In this document: positions 55,702 to 64,000 of the stretch, one piece after another
How the letters are laid out: each line of letters begins with the position of its first letter
Numbering within the stretch: position 1 is the first letter of the stretch
NCBI GenBank assembly: GCA_913056455.1
Contig: CAJXMJ010000003.1
Location: 1 to 64,000 of the forward strand
Origin: an uncultured Fodinibius sp.
GTDB taxonomy: Bacteria; Bacteroidota; Rhodothermia; Balneolales; Balneolaceae
Length of the DNA stretch: 64,000 nucleotides
Direction of reading: 5' to 3'
The notes under the pieces: model-generated
Database searches by the model: none
What the model was told of the DNA's origin: nothing
Seen by the model: only the letters and a program-made list of their open reading frames with translations
Program-made: the position numbers and the translations under genes

Positions 55702-58700
55702 TTACAGTTCAACTTCTGTCTTCGTCTCGGCAAACCACCGATAAATTGATGGCAACACGACCAGCGTTAGCAACGTGGAGGTAAACAAGCCGCCGACTAC
55801 CACGGCCGCGAGTGGTCGCTGCACGTTGGAGCCGATATCATTCGCCAGCAGCAAGGGAATAAGCCCCAATATGGCTACGGTAGCCGTCATCAGTACGGGG
55901 CGCAATCGGTGTTCGGCGCCTGTTTTTACCGCCTCCATCATCTCCATGCCGCGATCGCGCAGCTCATTGATGTAATCAACCATGACCACACCGTTGAGTA
56001 CGGCCACACCGAATACGGCGATAAAGCCAACGGCGGCAGGTACCGACAGGTAAAGTCCGCTAACGAATAGCGCAACAATACCGCCAATAACGGCAAACGG
56101 GACGTTGAAATAAATGAGCAGCGCATATCGCAGGCTGCCGAACGCCAGGAATAGCATGAGAAAAATAAGTCCCATCGTGATCGGAACTACGACATAAAGC
56201 CGGTTCATGGCTCGGCGCTGGTTTTCAAACTGCCCTCCGTATTCCATAAAATAGCCGGGCGGCAGATCCACTTGTGCTTTAACTTTTTGTTGTATCTCGT
56301 TTACCACGCTACCCATATCGCGTCCGCGGACGTTCATCTGCACATAGGTACGCCTGCTGGCCTTGTTACGCGAGATGGTTTTCGGCCCGGTGAATGTTTC
56401 TACATCAGCCAGTTGAGAAAGCGGGACTAGGGCTCCTTTAGCCGTACGAATAGGTAGCTCTCGGATTTGTTCAATACGAGAGCGTTGTCCTTCTTGAAGT
56501 CGCAGGAATACATTGAACCGCCGGATACCTTCAAACACCTGTCCAGCAACGGATCCGCCAATGCCGGTTTCAACCGTGCTCAGGAAATTATCTATGCTGA
56601 TGCCCAATCGGGCTAATTGATCGCGGTCAGGCCGTACTAGGATCTGCGGTTTACCGCCCTGTTGTTGGGCACGAACATCCACCGCTCCAGGCACCGTTTG
56701 GATAACTTCTTTGATTCGCTGTGCTTTTTGAGCCAGCGTATCCAAGTCCTCTCCATACAGGCTGGCAACAACTTGGGCGCGCACGCCGCTGAGCATCTCG
56801 TCGGTACGCAGCTGAATGGGCTGGGAAAAGTTGGAGGATACGCCCGGCAGATCGGCAGAAAGCTTTTCGGCCATGGCCGACTGCAGCTCTTCGTAATCTC
56901 GTCCAGATTCCCATTGGCCTAATGGTTTTAAGTTTACAATGTTAAAAGCCACATTAACCGGCTCGGGGTCGCCGCCTACTTCGGCACGACCTACGCGAGA
57001 ATACACGCCGGTAACCTCTGGAAATATTTCCATCGACTTCTGCATACGCTTCGTGTATTCTTTGGTTGTAGGTAAGTTGGCACCTGGCGGCAGCACCGAC
57101 CGAACGGCAAAGGTGCCTTCCCTAAGCGTGGGAACAAACTCGGAACCCAAAAAAGGCGTCAGAGCCAGGCTTGCAACGAGCATCACTACCGCACCACTTA
57201 CCACGCTAACGGGATGTTGTACCACCTTGTCAACAAGGGGTCGATATTTGTCCTTCAGCCACTCTACCAATTTTGGTTCCGATACTTTTGTAGTCTTGGT
57301 AAAAACAAAACTTGCCACAACCGGAACATAGGTTAGTGCCAGAATCAAGGCTCCCAGCAGTGCAAATGATATCGTATAGGCCATCGGTGAAAACAGCTTG
57401 CCTTCGACCCCCTGAAGCGTAAACAGTGGTAGGAATACAGTAATGATGATGCTAATAGCAAAAACCACCGGGCGGCCAACCTCCCGCGTGGCCTCTCCAA
57501 CCAAGCGAACCATAGAGATGCCCTCCTCTTCGAGGTCCCGTTCCTCAAGGTGCCTAAAGATGTTTTCGACGACCACCACGGCCCCATCAACCATCATGCC
57601 GATGCCAATGGCCAAGCCCCCCAGACTCATCAGGTTACCGGACAGGCCAATCCAGTTCATTCCGATAAAGGCCACAAGGACTGACATCGGCAGGGTAAGA
57701 ATGACAATGATGGTAGATCGAATATTACCCAAAAACAGGTAGAGAAAAATGAGTACCAGGAAAATACCTTCAAGCAAAGCACTTTGGACCGTACTCATCG
57801 CTTTTTCTACCAATTGCCCCTGGGAATAAAAGGGCTCAACAGTCATTCCTTCCGGCAGAGCTTCGTTGATCGATGATATTTTTTGATTGACTTCTGTTAA
57901 CAGCTCCTGAGTGTTCGTGCCAATTAATTTCAGAATGAATCCTCCTACAGATTCTTCCTGGTTGGCAATCATCGTACCTCTTTTTATTTCGGATCCGAAC
58001 TCGATTTTAGCAACGTCACGCACATAAACAGGTGTACCATTATGATTTCCAATAATCACATTTTTGATATCTTTCAATCCCTGTTTGTCCGGGCGGAACC
58101 AACCGTAGCCACGAACGAGATATTCTTCTCCGCCGCGCTCAAGAAAAGAACCTCCGACATTTTTGTTGTTTGTGCCTAGCGCCTTCTTTACGTCTTTGAG
58201 AGTAAGTCCCCGGGATACCAGCGCATTCATATCCACATTGACTTGGTATTGACGTACATCTCCTCCAAGAGAAAGGACGCCTGTCACACCTTGAACGGTT
58301 CGTAGTTGAGGTTTAACGAGCCAGTCTTGCGCCGTCCGCAAATCCATCAAAGAATTGTCAGCTCCTTTCTTGTTTTTGACCTGGTACATCATCACATTAC
58401 CCAAACCGGTTGTAAGTGGACCAAGCTGGGGATCCCCAAGACCAGAGGGAATTTTATTCTCTGCTTTGGCAAGCCGTTCGTTAACCAGCCGTCGGGCAAA
58501 ATAGATATCGGTTCCTTCTTCAAAATAAATATTCACCCGAGAGAGCCCGAAAATAGAGGTGCTTTGGACCCGCTTTAGCTTGGGGATTCCATACATCGAA
58601 ATTTCAATGGGGTAGCTGATTTGCTTTTCTACATCCACCGGCGAAAGTCCGGGACTCACGGTAAATACCTGTACCATGGGAGGCGTCACATCCGGGTAAG

Positions 58701-58812
58701 AATCGGTCGGAACTTCCTGGAATGACCAGTATCCCGCACCGATCAGGGCAACCAGTCCAATGGTGACCAGCAATCGATTCTTCAGTGCGTAATCAATTAA
58801 CTTGTTAATCAT
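55702..58812 (-). CDS. cusA: CusA/CzcA-type heavy-metal RND pump
   Basis: 1036 residues, complete. Twelve helices and two large periplasmic loops. The TM4 proton-relay motif reads AIGIGMMVDGAVVVVENIF: the Asp and Glu of HME pumps are present but the first Asp of Zn/Co CzcA proteins is replaced by Gly. Specificity, Cu/Ag versus divalent, is therefore open. It pumps metal through CusB and CusC across the outer membrane. Order in the unit is cusC, cusB, cusA, P-II. Confidence 0.92.
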   Translation of the reverse strand: MINKLIDYALKNRLLVTIGLVALIGAGYWSFQEVPTDSYPDVTPPMVQVFTVSPGLSPVDVEKQISYPIEISMYGIPKLKRVQSTSIFGLSRVNIYFEEGTDIYFARRLVNERLAKAENKIPSGLGDPQLGPLTTGLGNVMMYQVKNKKGADNSLMDLRTAQDWLVKPQLRTVQGVTGVLSLGGDVRQYQVNVDMNALVSRGLTLKDVKKALGTNNKNVGGSFLERGGEEYLVRGYGWFRPDKQGLKDIKNVIIGNHNGTPVYVRDVAKIEFGSEIKRGTMIANQEESVGGFILKLIGTNTQELLTEVNQKISSINEALPEGMTVEPFYSQGQLVEKAMSTVQSALLEGIFLVLIFLYLFLGNIRSTIIVILTLPMSVLVAFIGMNWIGLSGNLMSLGGLAIGIGMMVDGAVVVVENIFRHLEERDLEEEGISMVRLVGEATREVGRPVVFAISIIITVFLPLFTLQGVEGKLFSPMAYTISFALLGALILALTYVPVVASFVFTKTTKVSEPKLVEWLKDKYRPLVDKVVQHPVSVVSGAVVMLVASLALTPFLGSEFVPTLREGTFAVRSVLPPGANLPTTKEYTKRMQKSMEIFPEVTGVYSRVGRAEVGGDPEPVNVAFNIVNLKPLGQWESGRDYEELQSAMAEKLSADLPGVSSNFSQPIQLRTDEMLSGVRAQVVASLYGEDLDTLAQKAQRIKEVIQTVPGAVDVRAQQQGGKPQILVRPDRDQLARLGISIDNFLSTVETGIGGSVAGQVFEGIRRFNVFLRLQEGQRSRIEQIRELPIRTAKGALVPLSQLADVETFTGPKTISRNKASRRTYVQMNVRGRDMGSVVNEIQQKVKAQVDLPPGYFMEYGGQFENQRRAMNRLYVVVPITMGLIFLMLFLAFGSLRYALLIYFNVPFAVIGGIVALFVSGLYLSVPAAVGFIAVFGVAVLNGVVMVDYINELRDRGMEMMEAVKTGAEHRLRPVLMTATVAILGLIPLLLANDIGSNVQRPLAAVVVGGLFTSTLLTLVVLPSIYRWFAETKTEVEL

Positions 58813-58880
58813 AGTTGGTTAAATAGTTTTGAAATTCTTGAAAAAATAATGCAATGCGTTTTTCAAATGGTTTGTCTTTT

Positions 58881-60092
58881 TTAATGAGCAGCACTACGGC
58901 TTTGTGAAGTAAGAGCAGATTTCAAATCAAAAGCTCCTGCTATAACAGCCTGATCACCGGGTTGCAAGCCAGAGGCAACTTCAACATAGCCTTCATTTTC
59001 GTTGCCTAACATAACCTCAACTGGTTTATAGCTGCCGTCTTCTTTGCCGGGTACAAACACCATCTTGTTACTGTTGATGGTTTGTACCGCATCCACTGGA
59101 ATCATGGCTACGTTGCGTTCTTTCCCTGTTGATATGCGAGCAGTACCGAACATCCCAGCCCTCAGTTTTCGATTCGGGTTTTCAACAACCGCGCGAACCG
59201 GCATAGTGCGTGTCTGTTCTTCAAGGCTATAAGAGACCCAGTCTGTTGTTCCCTCAAAGGTTTCTCCGGGGATGCTTCGGACCGAGAGGCTTACGCTTTG
59301 TCCTTTGCTCAAATACCGGATATCCTGCTCGTAGGCATTAATCATCACCCACATTTTGGAAAGGTTCGCTACGTGGATGGGGGTCTCACTGGGACTGATG
59401 GTTTGTCCGGGCGAAATATCCCGCTCCTGGATCACCCCGTCGAGTGGACTCGTTAGGTAAAAGTGAGATAAGGGCTGATCGCTGCCTGCCTGAATATTTT
59501 CGATGTCCTTTTGTGACATACCGTACAGCCGCAGAGCTTCAGCCGCAGAATTCAATTCAGCTTTAGCCTCCTGGTAGTTGGCCTCAGCATCCAGCAGTTC
59601 GGCCTGTGAGGATATTTCCTGCTTATACAGCGACTGCTCGCGTTCATAGCGCGCCTGTTCGGCCTTCAGCTGTGCCCTCAACCGAATGTAGTCGGCCTTG
59701 GCTTTGCCTAGTTTCACGCTGCTCATCAGGGCAATGGGCCTTTCCTTTTGGACGCGTTCGCCCAAATCTTTCATGACTTTTACCACTTTTGCCTCAATAC
59801 GCGGGCCAACCTTGGCAATCTGATCCAGATCGTACATCACGCTGGCCGGCCGCGAAATAGTTGAAGAAGCGCTGCCGCCCGTTAGCGTTTCCACTTTAAT
59901 GCCCAGGCTATTTTCCTGCTTCTGCGTTAGGTGTACTTCTTGAGCATGCTGTTCGGTTTCTTCATTGTGTTGCGATTCCTGTTGATGTTGTTCGGTTTGC
60001 GTGTTGGCCTGGGAATCGGAATTAGATCCACAGCCTGTCAAAAGACTTCCTAATAGAAGTCCGATAAGTGATAATACCGTTAGATTCTTCAT
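58881..60092 (-). CDS. cusB: CusB-type periplasmic adaptor lipoprotein
   Basis: 403 residues. Lipobox LLTGCGSN, then a His/Glu/Gln-rich stretch (about 28-52) that could bind metal. A coiled-coil hairpin (about 120-200), lipoyl half-motifs (VVKVMKDLGERVQKERPIAL, PLDGVIQERDISPGQTISP) and beta-barrel end follow. It links CusA to CusC. Starts 28 bp after the cusC stop. Confidence 0.92.
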   Translation of the reverse strand: MKNLTVLSLIGLLLGSLLTGCGSNSDSQANTQTEQHQQESQHNEETEQHAQEVHLTQKQENSLGIKVETLTGGSASSTISRPASVMYDLDQIAKVGPRIEAKVVKVMKDLGERVQKERPIALMSSVKLGKAKADYIRLRAQLKAEQARYEREQSLYKQEISSQAELLDAEANYQEAKAELNSAAEALRLYGMSQKDIENIQAGSDQPLSHFYLTSPLDGVIQERDISPGQTISPSETPIHVANLSKMWVMINAYEQDIRYLSKGQSVSLSVRSIPGETFEGTTDWVSYSLEEQTRTMPVRAVVENPNRKLRAGMFGTARISTGKERNVAMIPVDAVQTINSNKMVFVPGKEDGSYKPVEVMLGNENEGYVEVASGLQPGDQAVIAGAFDLKSALTSQSRSAAH

Positions 60093-60120
60093 AATTGGTG
60101 GTGCTATATTCGTTCAAAAA

Positions 60121-61485
60121 TTAGTTTGCAGAAATTTCAGAGAGCGGTGTGCCGATGAGGCGTTCAACTTCGGCCACGGCACGATTGTATTCGGCCAGCG
60201 CCTGTATGTATCGGGTTTCGGTGGAGAAGAGCGTGCGTTGCGCATCCAGCACTTCCAGGTAGTCAAACTTTCCCTGTCGGTAGCCGGTCTGGGCTGCCTC
60301 GAATGCCGTTTTAGCACCAGGCAGTACCTGCTCTTGCAGCTGGTTTACTTCGTGCGCTGCTGCTTCAAGCTGATTGTATGCCGTTTGCAAAGCCTTATAG
60401 GTTTGCGAAATGGCGCCTTCTCGCTGCGTCTCCAGCCGATTTAAATTGTACCTGGCCGCCCTGACATTTCCCTGGTTGCGATCAAAGAACGGCAGTGGGA
60501 TGGAAACGCCTACAATGGCAGCACTGGCGCCCAAATCCTCAGCGCGTTTGTATCCTCCGCTAAGCGTGATATCAGGGATGCCTTTGGCTTTCGCCAGGTC
60601 AAGCGCCGATTCGCGCTGCTGCAGTTCGGCAGCCCAGCGTGCCACATCAGGATTCCGCTGAATATACTGTCGCACGCTTGCATATTCGGGAACTGCAGAC
60701 GGCATGCTCAGCTGGCCTTCCAGGCGTTGAAACTGCGGCTGCTTATTTCCCCAGTAGGAAGCCAGCGTGCTTCTTGCCGATTGCAGGCGACTGCGTGCGT
60801 TCTCCAGATCAATCCTGGCGCGGGAAAGCTCAACCTGCGCCTTCGTCTGCGCCAGCTTCGATACCTTTCCAGCCTTAACTTGTGCAGAGACGGAGTTATA
60901 GAGGTTCTCCGCAACACCCACCAGCTCTTTCTGCTGTTGCCACTGCCGCTGGGCTTCCAAGGCAGAAATATACGCCTTGGTAACACCGGTAAGCACATCA
61001 AGCCGTTGAGCTTCATAATTCCATCCGGCCAGCTCTTTGGTGGCACCGGCCAAACGTTTGCGCTTGAGGCGATCAGCACCAAGCAGGATCTTCTGTCCCA
61101 GCTTTATTTTGATTTCCCGGGCATCGTATCCTTCAAACGGACCTGTGCCGCCGAAGTTTTCCATTTCGGCATTCAGTTGCGGGTTGGGAAGCAGGGAAGC
61201 CTGAATGCGTTCTGCTTCTTTCACCCGCACCTGCCAGCCGTAGCTTTGCAGCTGGGGATTTTCGAGTAGGGCTTTGGACAGCGCATCCGAGAATGTCAAC
61301 GTATCTGAAATGGTGACCTGGGATGCCGCATCTTGAGGGTTCACATTCTGATTTAAGGCGGGAGACGCCTCATAGGTTTTATCTCCCAGTGTGCTTTCTG
61401 AAGGTGGTTCGATAAGGGTTTCTTCTGTGGCGCAACCGGCAGCAAGCATGAGCATGCCGAGAGCCAGTAATGGTCTTAATAATTT
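60121..61485 (-). CDS. cusC: CusC/TolC-family outer-membrane efflux lipoprotein
   Basis: 454 residues from ATG 61485, which places the lipobox MLAAGCATEE at the right distance; ATG 61524 adds 13 residues. Two outer-membrane-efflux repeats (TFSDALSKALLENPQLQSYG and YASVRQYIQRNPDVARWAAE) with long helical arms. Forms the exit duct for CusAB. Confidence 0.92.
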   Translation of the reverse strand, partial: KLLRPLLALGMLMLAAGCATEETLIEPPSESTLGDKTYEASPALNQNVNPQDAASQVTISDTLTFSDALSKALLENPQLQSYGWQVRVKEAERIQASLLPNPQLNAEMENFGGTGPFEGYDAREIKIKLGQKILLGADRLKRKRLAGATKELAGWNYEAQRLDVLTGVTKAYISALEAQRQWQQQKELVGVAENLYNSVSAQVKAGKVSKLAQTKAQVELSRARIDLENARSRLQSARSTLASYWGNKQPQFQRLEGQLSMPSAVPEYASVRQYIQRNPDVARWAAELQQRESALDLAKAKGIPDITLSGGYKRAEDLGASAAIVGVSIPLPFFDRNQGNVRAARYNLNRLETQREGAISQTYKALQTAYNQLEAAAHEVNQLQEQVLPGAKTAFEAAQTGYRQGKFDYLEVLDAQRTLFSTETRYIQALAEYNRAVAEVERLIGTPLSEISAN

Positions 61486-61607
61486 CATATAGTCCAGCCA
61501 ATTTTTGCTGTTATAAAGGAGCAAGCAGAACCGGCAGGATATAACTGTTCCTCACCTGATTACATTACTTGCAAATGAAATAGCGATATGGAAAGGGCTG
61601 GAACTAC

Positions 61608-62078
61608 TTAGTTGTAGAGAATGCGGACAACTGTTTTGAGCGAAGCTGTTATGGTATCCTCAATTAAAGGAGGGGAGTAAGAAACAAGTTGAAAGATTCG
61701 TGATTGCGGGAGGCTTTCAACCTTAGTGTAAAGAATACTATCAAGAAACTTGAGCGTGCGTTCCTGATCAAAACGGGTTGTTTGTTGTTCTTTAGTACAG
61801 TTCAGCGACAACGGTATATCGTTATGATTGTCCAGATTCGCCTTAAGAGTAGGGGTAGTATGTTGATGTGTATCTTTAGCATGTATCACATCTTCCGCGG
61901 GGATGGAGAAAATGCTGCCGGCCTCAGACTCGATATTGATCTGCCCGTCTTCTTCAAAACAATAGACAAGACTATCAACAAACCCGTGAATGCTTAGAAA
62001 ATGCAGTCCAAACAGGAAAAGAAGGGCAAGGGTTATGCCCTTCAGGCTTTTCTTGTATGTGGATTTAATCTTCTGCAT
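61608..62078 (-). CDS. small secreted protein at the head of the cus operon
   Basis: 156 residues. Signal peptide (GITLALLFLFGLHFLSIHGF), then polar sequence with His-rich IHAKDTHQHTTPTLK and a tail ending SLKTVVRILYN. It precedes cusC by 122 bp on the same strand. The His cluster hints at metal contact. Same type as 39008-39481. Confidence 0.6.
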   Translation of the reverse strand: MQKIKSTYKKSLKGITLALLFLFGLHFLSIHGFVDSLVYCFEEDGQINIESEAGSIFSIPAEDVIHAKDTHQHTTPTLKANLDNHNDIPLSLNCTKEQQTTRFDQERTLKFLDSILYTKVESLPQSRIFQLVSYSPPLIEDTITASLKTVVRILYN

Positions 62079-62141
62079 TTGAAATGCTTTATTAGATCGA
62101 ACCCAAAGTTAGGGAATAGCTGGAAGGGAAAAAAACTAAAA

Positions 62142-62169
62142 AGGCAGTCTTTGTTTATTAGAACTGCCT
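62142..62169. terminator. bidirectional terminator
   Basis: AGGCAGT at 62142-62148 pairs with ACTGCCT at 62163-62169; T runs on both strands. It closes the phage-type cassette to its right. Confidence 0.75.
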
Positions 62170-62189
62170 CTTTTAAAAAGCATATATGC

Positions 62190-62555
62190 TTATCCAAAAA
62201 GTTTATTAAATACCTTTCGGACGAATCCACCAACTCGAATTAAAATACGTCCACCGAACTGATCGATTACAATCCGCAGTTCATGCAAGAAAAGATCCAA
62301 CAGTCGCTCCTTTTCTTGGGGAGAGAGCTTTCTACCTTTTTCGCTATTGGGATTGGTGTATTGCCCGTACAGGCGAAGAATATCTTGGGCTTTTTCAAAC
62401 AGAGTTCGGATTTGTAAGGATGCAGAAAGGGTAACCATTCCGAGTATAACCACGCCGATCTCAGCCAGGTTATTCGGAGCTAGCAGGCTGGTTATCCATT
62501 CACGGGTGGTAAGTAGCAGGATAGTGGTAAATAAAAATGTTAAGAAAATAGTCAT
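62190..62555 (-). CDS. small membrane protein of the lysis cassette
   Basis: 121 residues with two helices (IFLTFLFTTILLLTTREWIT, AEIGVVILGMVTLSASLQI) and an amphipathic C-terminal half with KLSPQEKERLLDLFLHEL. Start overlaps the next gene's stop by 4 nt. Position suggests a holin-like or accessory membrane role; no family recognised. Confidence 0.6.
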   Translation of the reverse strand: MTIFLTFLFTTILLLTTREWITSLLAPNNLAEIGVVILGMVTLSASLQIRTLFEKAQDILRLYGQYTNPNSEKGRKLSPQEKERLLDLFLHELRIVIDQFGGRILIRVGGFVRKVFNKLFG

Positions 62556-63019
62556 CGGTTGTTCGGTTTTGAGTTTTGGGTTTTATAATGGGAAATATTC
62601 ATGGCTTCGACTTGGAGGTCGGAGCGGTCGTCATCAAATAAGGAGTTTCCTGGCAGCTTTTGATATTGGTTCTTCCGGATGTGGTTGAGCCACTGCCGTC
62701 CCAGGGCTTTTGCCTGTTTGTTTTGTAGGCCTTCTCCCTTGCCTTCAAGTAGTTGGTCTATCCCGTTGGTTTGAGCAGAACCGGAAGAAACAGCTACCAT
62801 TCCGTACAAATACCCCAGGGTTTCCAAGATGGACAGGACGATCAGTAGGGTTCCGTCAATTCCCGATGTAGAAAGCTTTCCAGTGGAGATAAGTCCAGCT
62901 ATGGAAAGGCTAGCCACCCCGCTTGTTACGATTCCCTTTCCTTGGTCGGGAGTCTTACTTTTGAACAAACTAATCAAGGACGGTACTGCTTTAATGATGA
63001 TGCGTATGATCTTTGGCAT
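62552..63019 (-). CDS. membrane protein of the lysis cassette
   Basis: 155 residues from ATG 63019; an open frame to 63139 overlaps the neighbour and looks non-coding. Two or three hydrophobic segments (VTSGVASLSIAGLISTG, GTLLIVLSILETLGYLYGM), then a charged tail with AKALGRQWLNHIRKNQYQKL. Layout resembles phage holins. Family not recognised. Confidence 0.6.
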   Translation of the reverse strand: MPKIIRIIIKAVPSLISLFKSKTPDQGKGIVTSGVASLSIAGLISTGKLSTSGIDGTLLIVLSILETLGYLYGMVAVSSGSAQTNGIDQLLEGKGEGLQNKQAKALGRQWLNHIRKNQYQKLPGNSLFDDDRSDLQVEAMNISHYKTQNSKPNNR

Positions 63020-63350
63020 GGGAGGTGTCTTGGGTTGAAGGGAAGGTGTTTGAGGGTGGTTTGTATGGAAGGACTTCAAATTCGATGGTTCGAATTCGCT
63101 TGTTATGGTTGTTGAAACGATCATCCGTCCGTTGGACATGCGTTTCCAAGCTTTCTTCCAATTTACTCAGGTTATTAGCGTGCACTTTGACCTTTTCATT
63201 GATGCCAATCATCAGCTGGTACCACTTCTTTATTTCAGCGGTCTGGTTGTTGATGGAATCGTAGATACCGGTCAGAAACAGGCAGATGATCGTGGTAACG
63301 ATCAGCTCCTTATACTTTTGGAAGAAGCCATCAGTTTGTGGGTTGTTCAT
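62991..63350 (-). CDS. small membrane-anchored coiled-coil protein
   Basis: 119 residues: one helix (LIVTTIICLFLTGIYDSI), a coiled coil (KVHANNLSKLEESLETHVQR) and a His-rich end (AKDHTHHH). Overlaps its neighbours, so part of one transcript. Resembles phage lysis accessory proteins in layout only. Confidence 0.6.
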   Translation of the reverse strand: MNNPQTDGFFQKYKELIVTTIICLFLTGIYDSINNQTAEIKKWYQLMIGINEKVKVHANNLSKLEESLETHVQRTDDRFNNHNKRIRTIEFEVLPYKPPSNTFPSTQDTSHAKDHTHHH

Positions 63351-63880
63351 GGCCCGTACCTCTTGATTGCCTCATCCAGCGTGATGGATTGCTTGTTTGA
63401 TTTGCAATAAAAGTGGCCACCGGTTAGCGATTGGTAATAGTACTGGCCGTCGAGTCGGAGCCACCGGAGCGGGCGTTCGGAATGGGTGTTTCCAGACCAT
63501 CCGTCGACATGGAGGCCAATGGCAGGTACTTTGGCGCCTTCTTCAGGGGTGTATTTCCAATCAAAGTACAAGCCCACGCCCTGGAATCCCCAGGTTGTGG
63601 CCAGGAGCCAGTGCTGGAGCGCAGACGGTTGGCTAACTAGCCACTGGTTAAACAACAGCACGTCCACGGCCAACCCTTGGCCGTGGGATTTGGGATCTCC
63701 TTTGCGCCAAGCCGAGGAAATCATAGTCGGGAGGCCATGCCACTGTCGCCAGGCCAAAAAGGAGCGCAAAAATCCGATGTCCATACGGTTAATCGTTCCG
63801 GGTCCCTGGACTTCCAGTTCGGACAGTGAGAAGTGATTGCCATAGCTGTCTAAGAGGGCTGTAAAATCTTCGGTTTTCAT
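63347..63880 (-). CDS. M15-family peptidase / endolysin-like protein
   Basis: 177 residues. Zinc-site motifs of the M15 group: His and Asp in KSHGQGLAVDVLL and a second His in IGLHVDGW. No signal peptide. Likely cuts peptidoglycan peptides and acts as an endolysin once the adjacent membrane proteins open the inner membrane. Confidence 0.75.
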   Translation of the reverse strand: MKTEDFTALLDSYGNHFSLSELEVQGPGTINRMDIGFLRSFLAWRQWHGLPTMISSAWRKGDPKSHGQGLAVDVLLFNQWLVSQPSALQHWLLATTWGFQGVGLYFDWKYTPEEGAKVPAIGLHVDGWSGNTHSERPLRWLRLDGQYYYQSLTGGHFYCKSNKQSITLDEAIKRYGP

Positions 63881-63881
63881 A

Positions 63882-64000
63882 TTAGCGGCCTCGCCTTTTT
63901 GCTACTAAAAGTAGTCCGATGACTCCAATGCCTGCTGCCACTTTTACTTTGGTTGGGATTTCTCCGTTAATATATTTTTTGGCTTCCGTAATGAGGTCCT
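63882..64000 (-). CDS. partial small membrane protein at the window edge
   Basis: The last 38 codons of a gene that begins beyond the window: KKYINGEIPTKVKVAAG, a hydrophobic segment IGVIGLLLVA and a basic KRRGR end. It precedes the peptidase gene closely. Family cannot be named. Confidence 0.5.
   Translation of the reverse strand, partial: DLITEAKKYINGEIPTKVKVAAGIGVIGLLLVAKRRGR

Noticed and set aside
60727-61269. 180-codon plus-strand frame inside cusC
   Set aside because: Antisense shadow of a repeat-containing efflux gene.

Overview
The window looks like a chromosome segment of a moderately halophilic, Gram-negative member of the Bacteroidota/Balneolota side of the tree. This is an inference, not a marker-gene result. 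It rests on AT-leaning composition, weak or absent Shine-Dalgarno signals, families common there (DUF6787, DUF4105, GDCCVxC proteins, HMA-AraC fusions, FTR1 fused to cytochrome c) and a large set of ion and osmotic-stress genes (KtrAB, NhaA, amino-acid permeases, universal stress proteins).

Left part (1-11.9 kb): the 3' end of radA, then a worn defense island. It holds a restriction endonuclease that looks MjaI-like with its controller protein and C-box but only a stump of a methyltransferase, a metallopeptidase gene with an in-frame stop, a small gene with an in-frame stop, a DUF4384 protein beside a beta-propeller/caspase protein, a collapsed type IIG-like remnant, and an apparently intact ApeA-like HEPN / McrB / McrC run. 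It ends at half a tRNA-Arg(ACG) gene joined to an attachment-site-like sequence. A diverged copy of that sequence lies 14.7 kb further on.

Middle part (12-26.6 kb): a multi-PAS histidine kinase split by a stop codon, a MerR/GDCCVxC/metallothionein-like cluster with a clear MerR-type operator, and a K+ uptake module. The module runs NtrC-type regulator, HAMP/PAS kinase, two unknown small proteins, KtrB, KtrA. Two upstream palindromes and a sigma-54-like promoter sit between regulator and kinase. An APC permease with Usp domains, a zinc-ribbon protein and tRNA-Arg(TCG) follow, with short integration scars next to the tRNA.

Right of that (26.7-41.7 kb): small secreted proteins, an isolated SecF, a universal stress protein, an APC permease (its 3' end runs into a DUF190 remnant), cytochrome c-FTR1 with an iron-box-like palindrome, YidC, a DUF6787 protein, NhaA, an azurin-like lipoprotein, an FTR1 remnant and an MFS transporter. 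Then (41.7-51.3 kb) a copper / cytochrome c handling stretch: HMA-like protein, CcoI-type ATPase, SafE-like protein, truncated TlpA, DUF411, CcmF and a DUF4105 protein. Next (51.4-62.1 kb) a heavy-metal resistance block: P1B-4-type ATPase, SpoIIAA-like protein, GDCCVxC protein, HMA-AraC regulator, P-II protein, CusA, CusB, CusC and a small secreted protein. The last 1.8 kb is a phage-type lysis cassette.

Three themes recur: metal and redox homeostasis, osmotic/ion homeostasis, and gene decay (several genes broken by a single stop codon, plus truncations at deletion junctions). All calls were made by eye; no database search was run.
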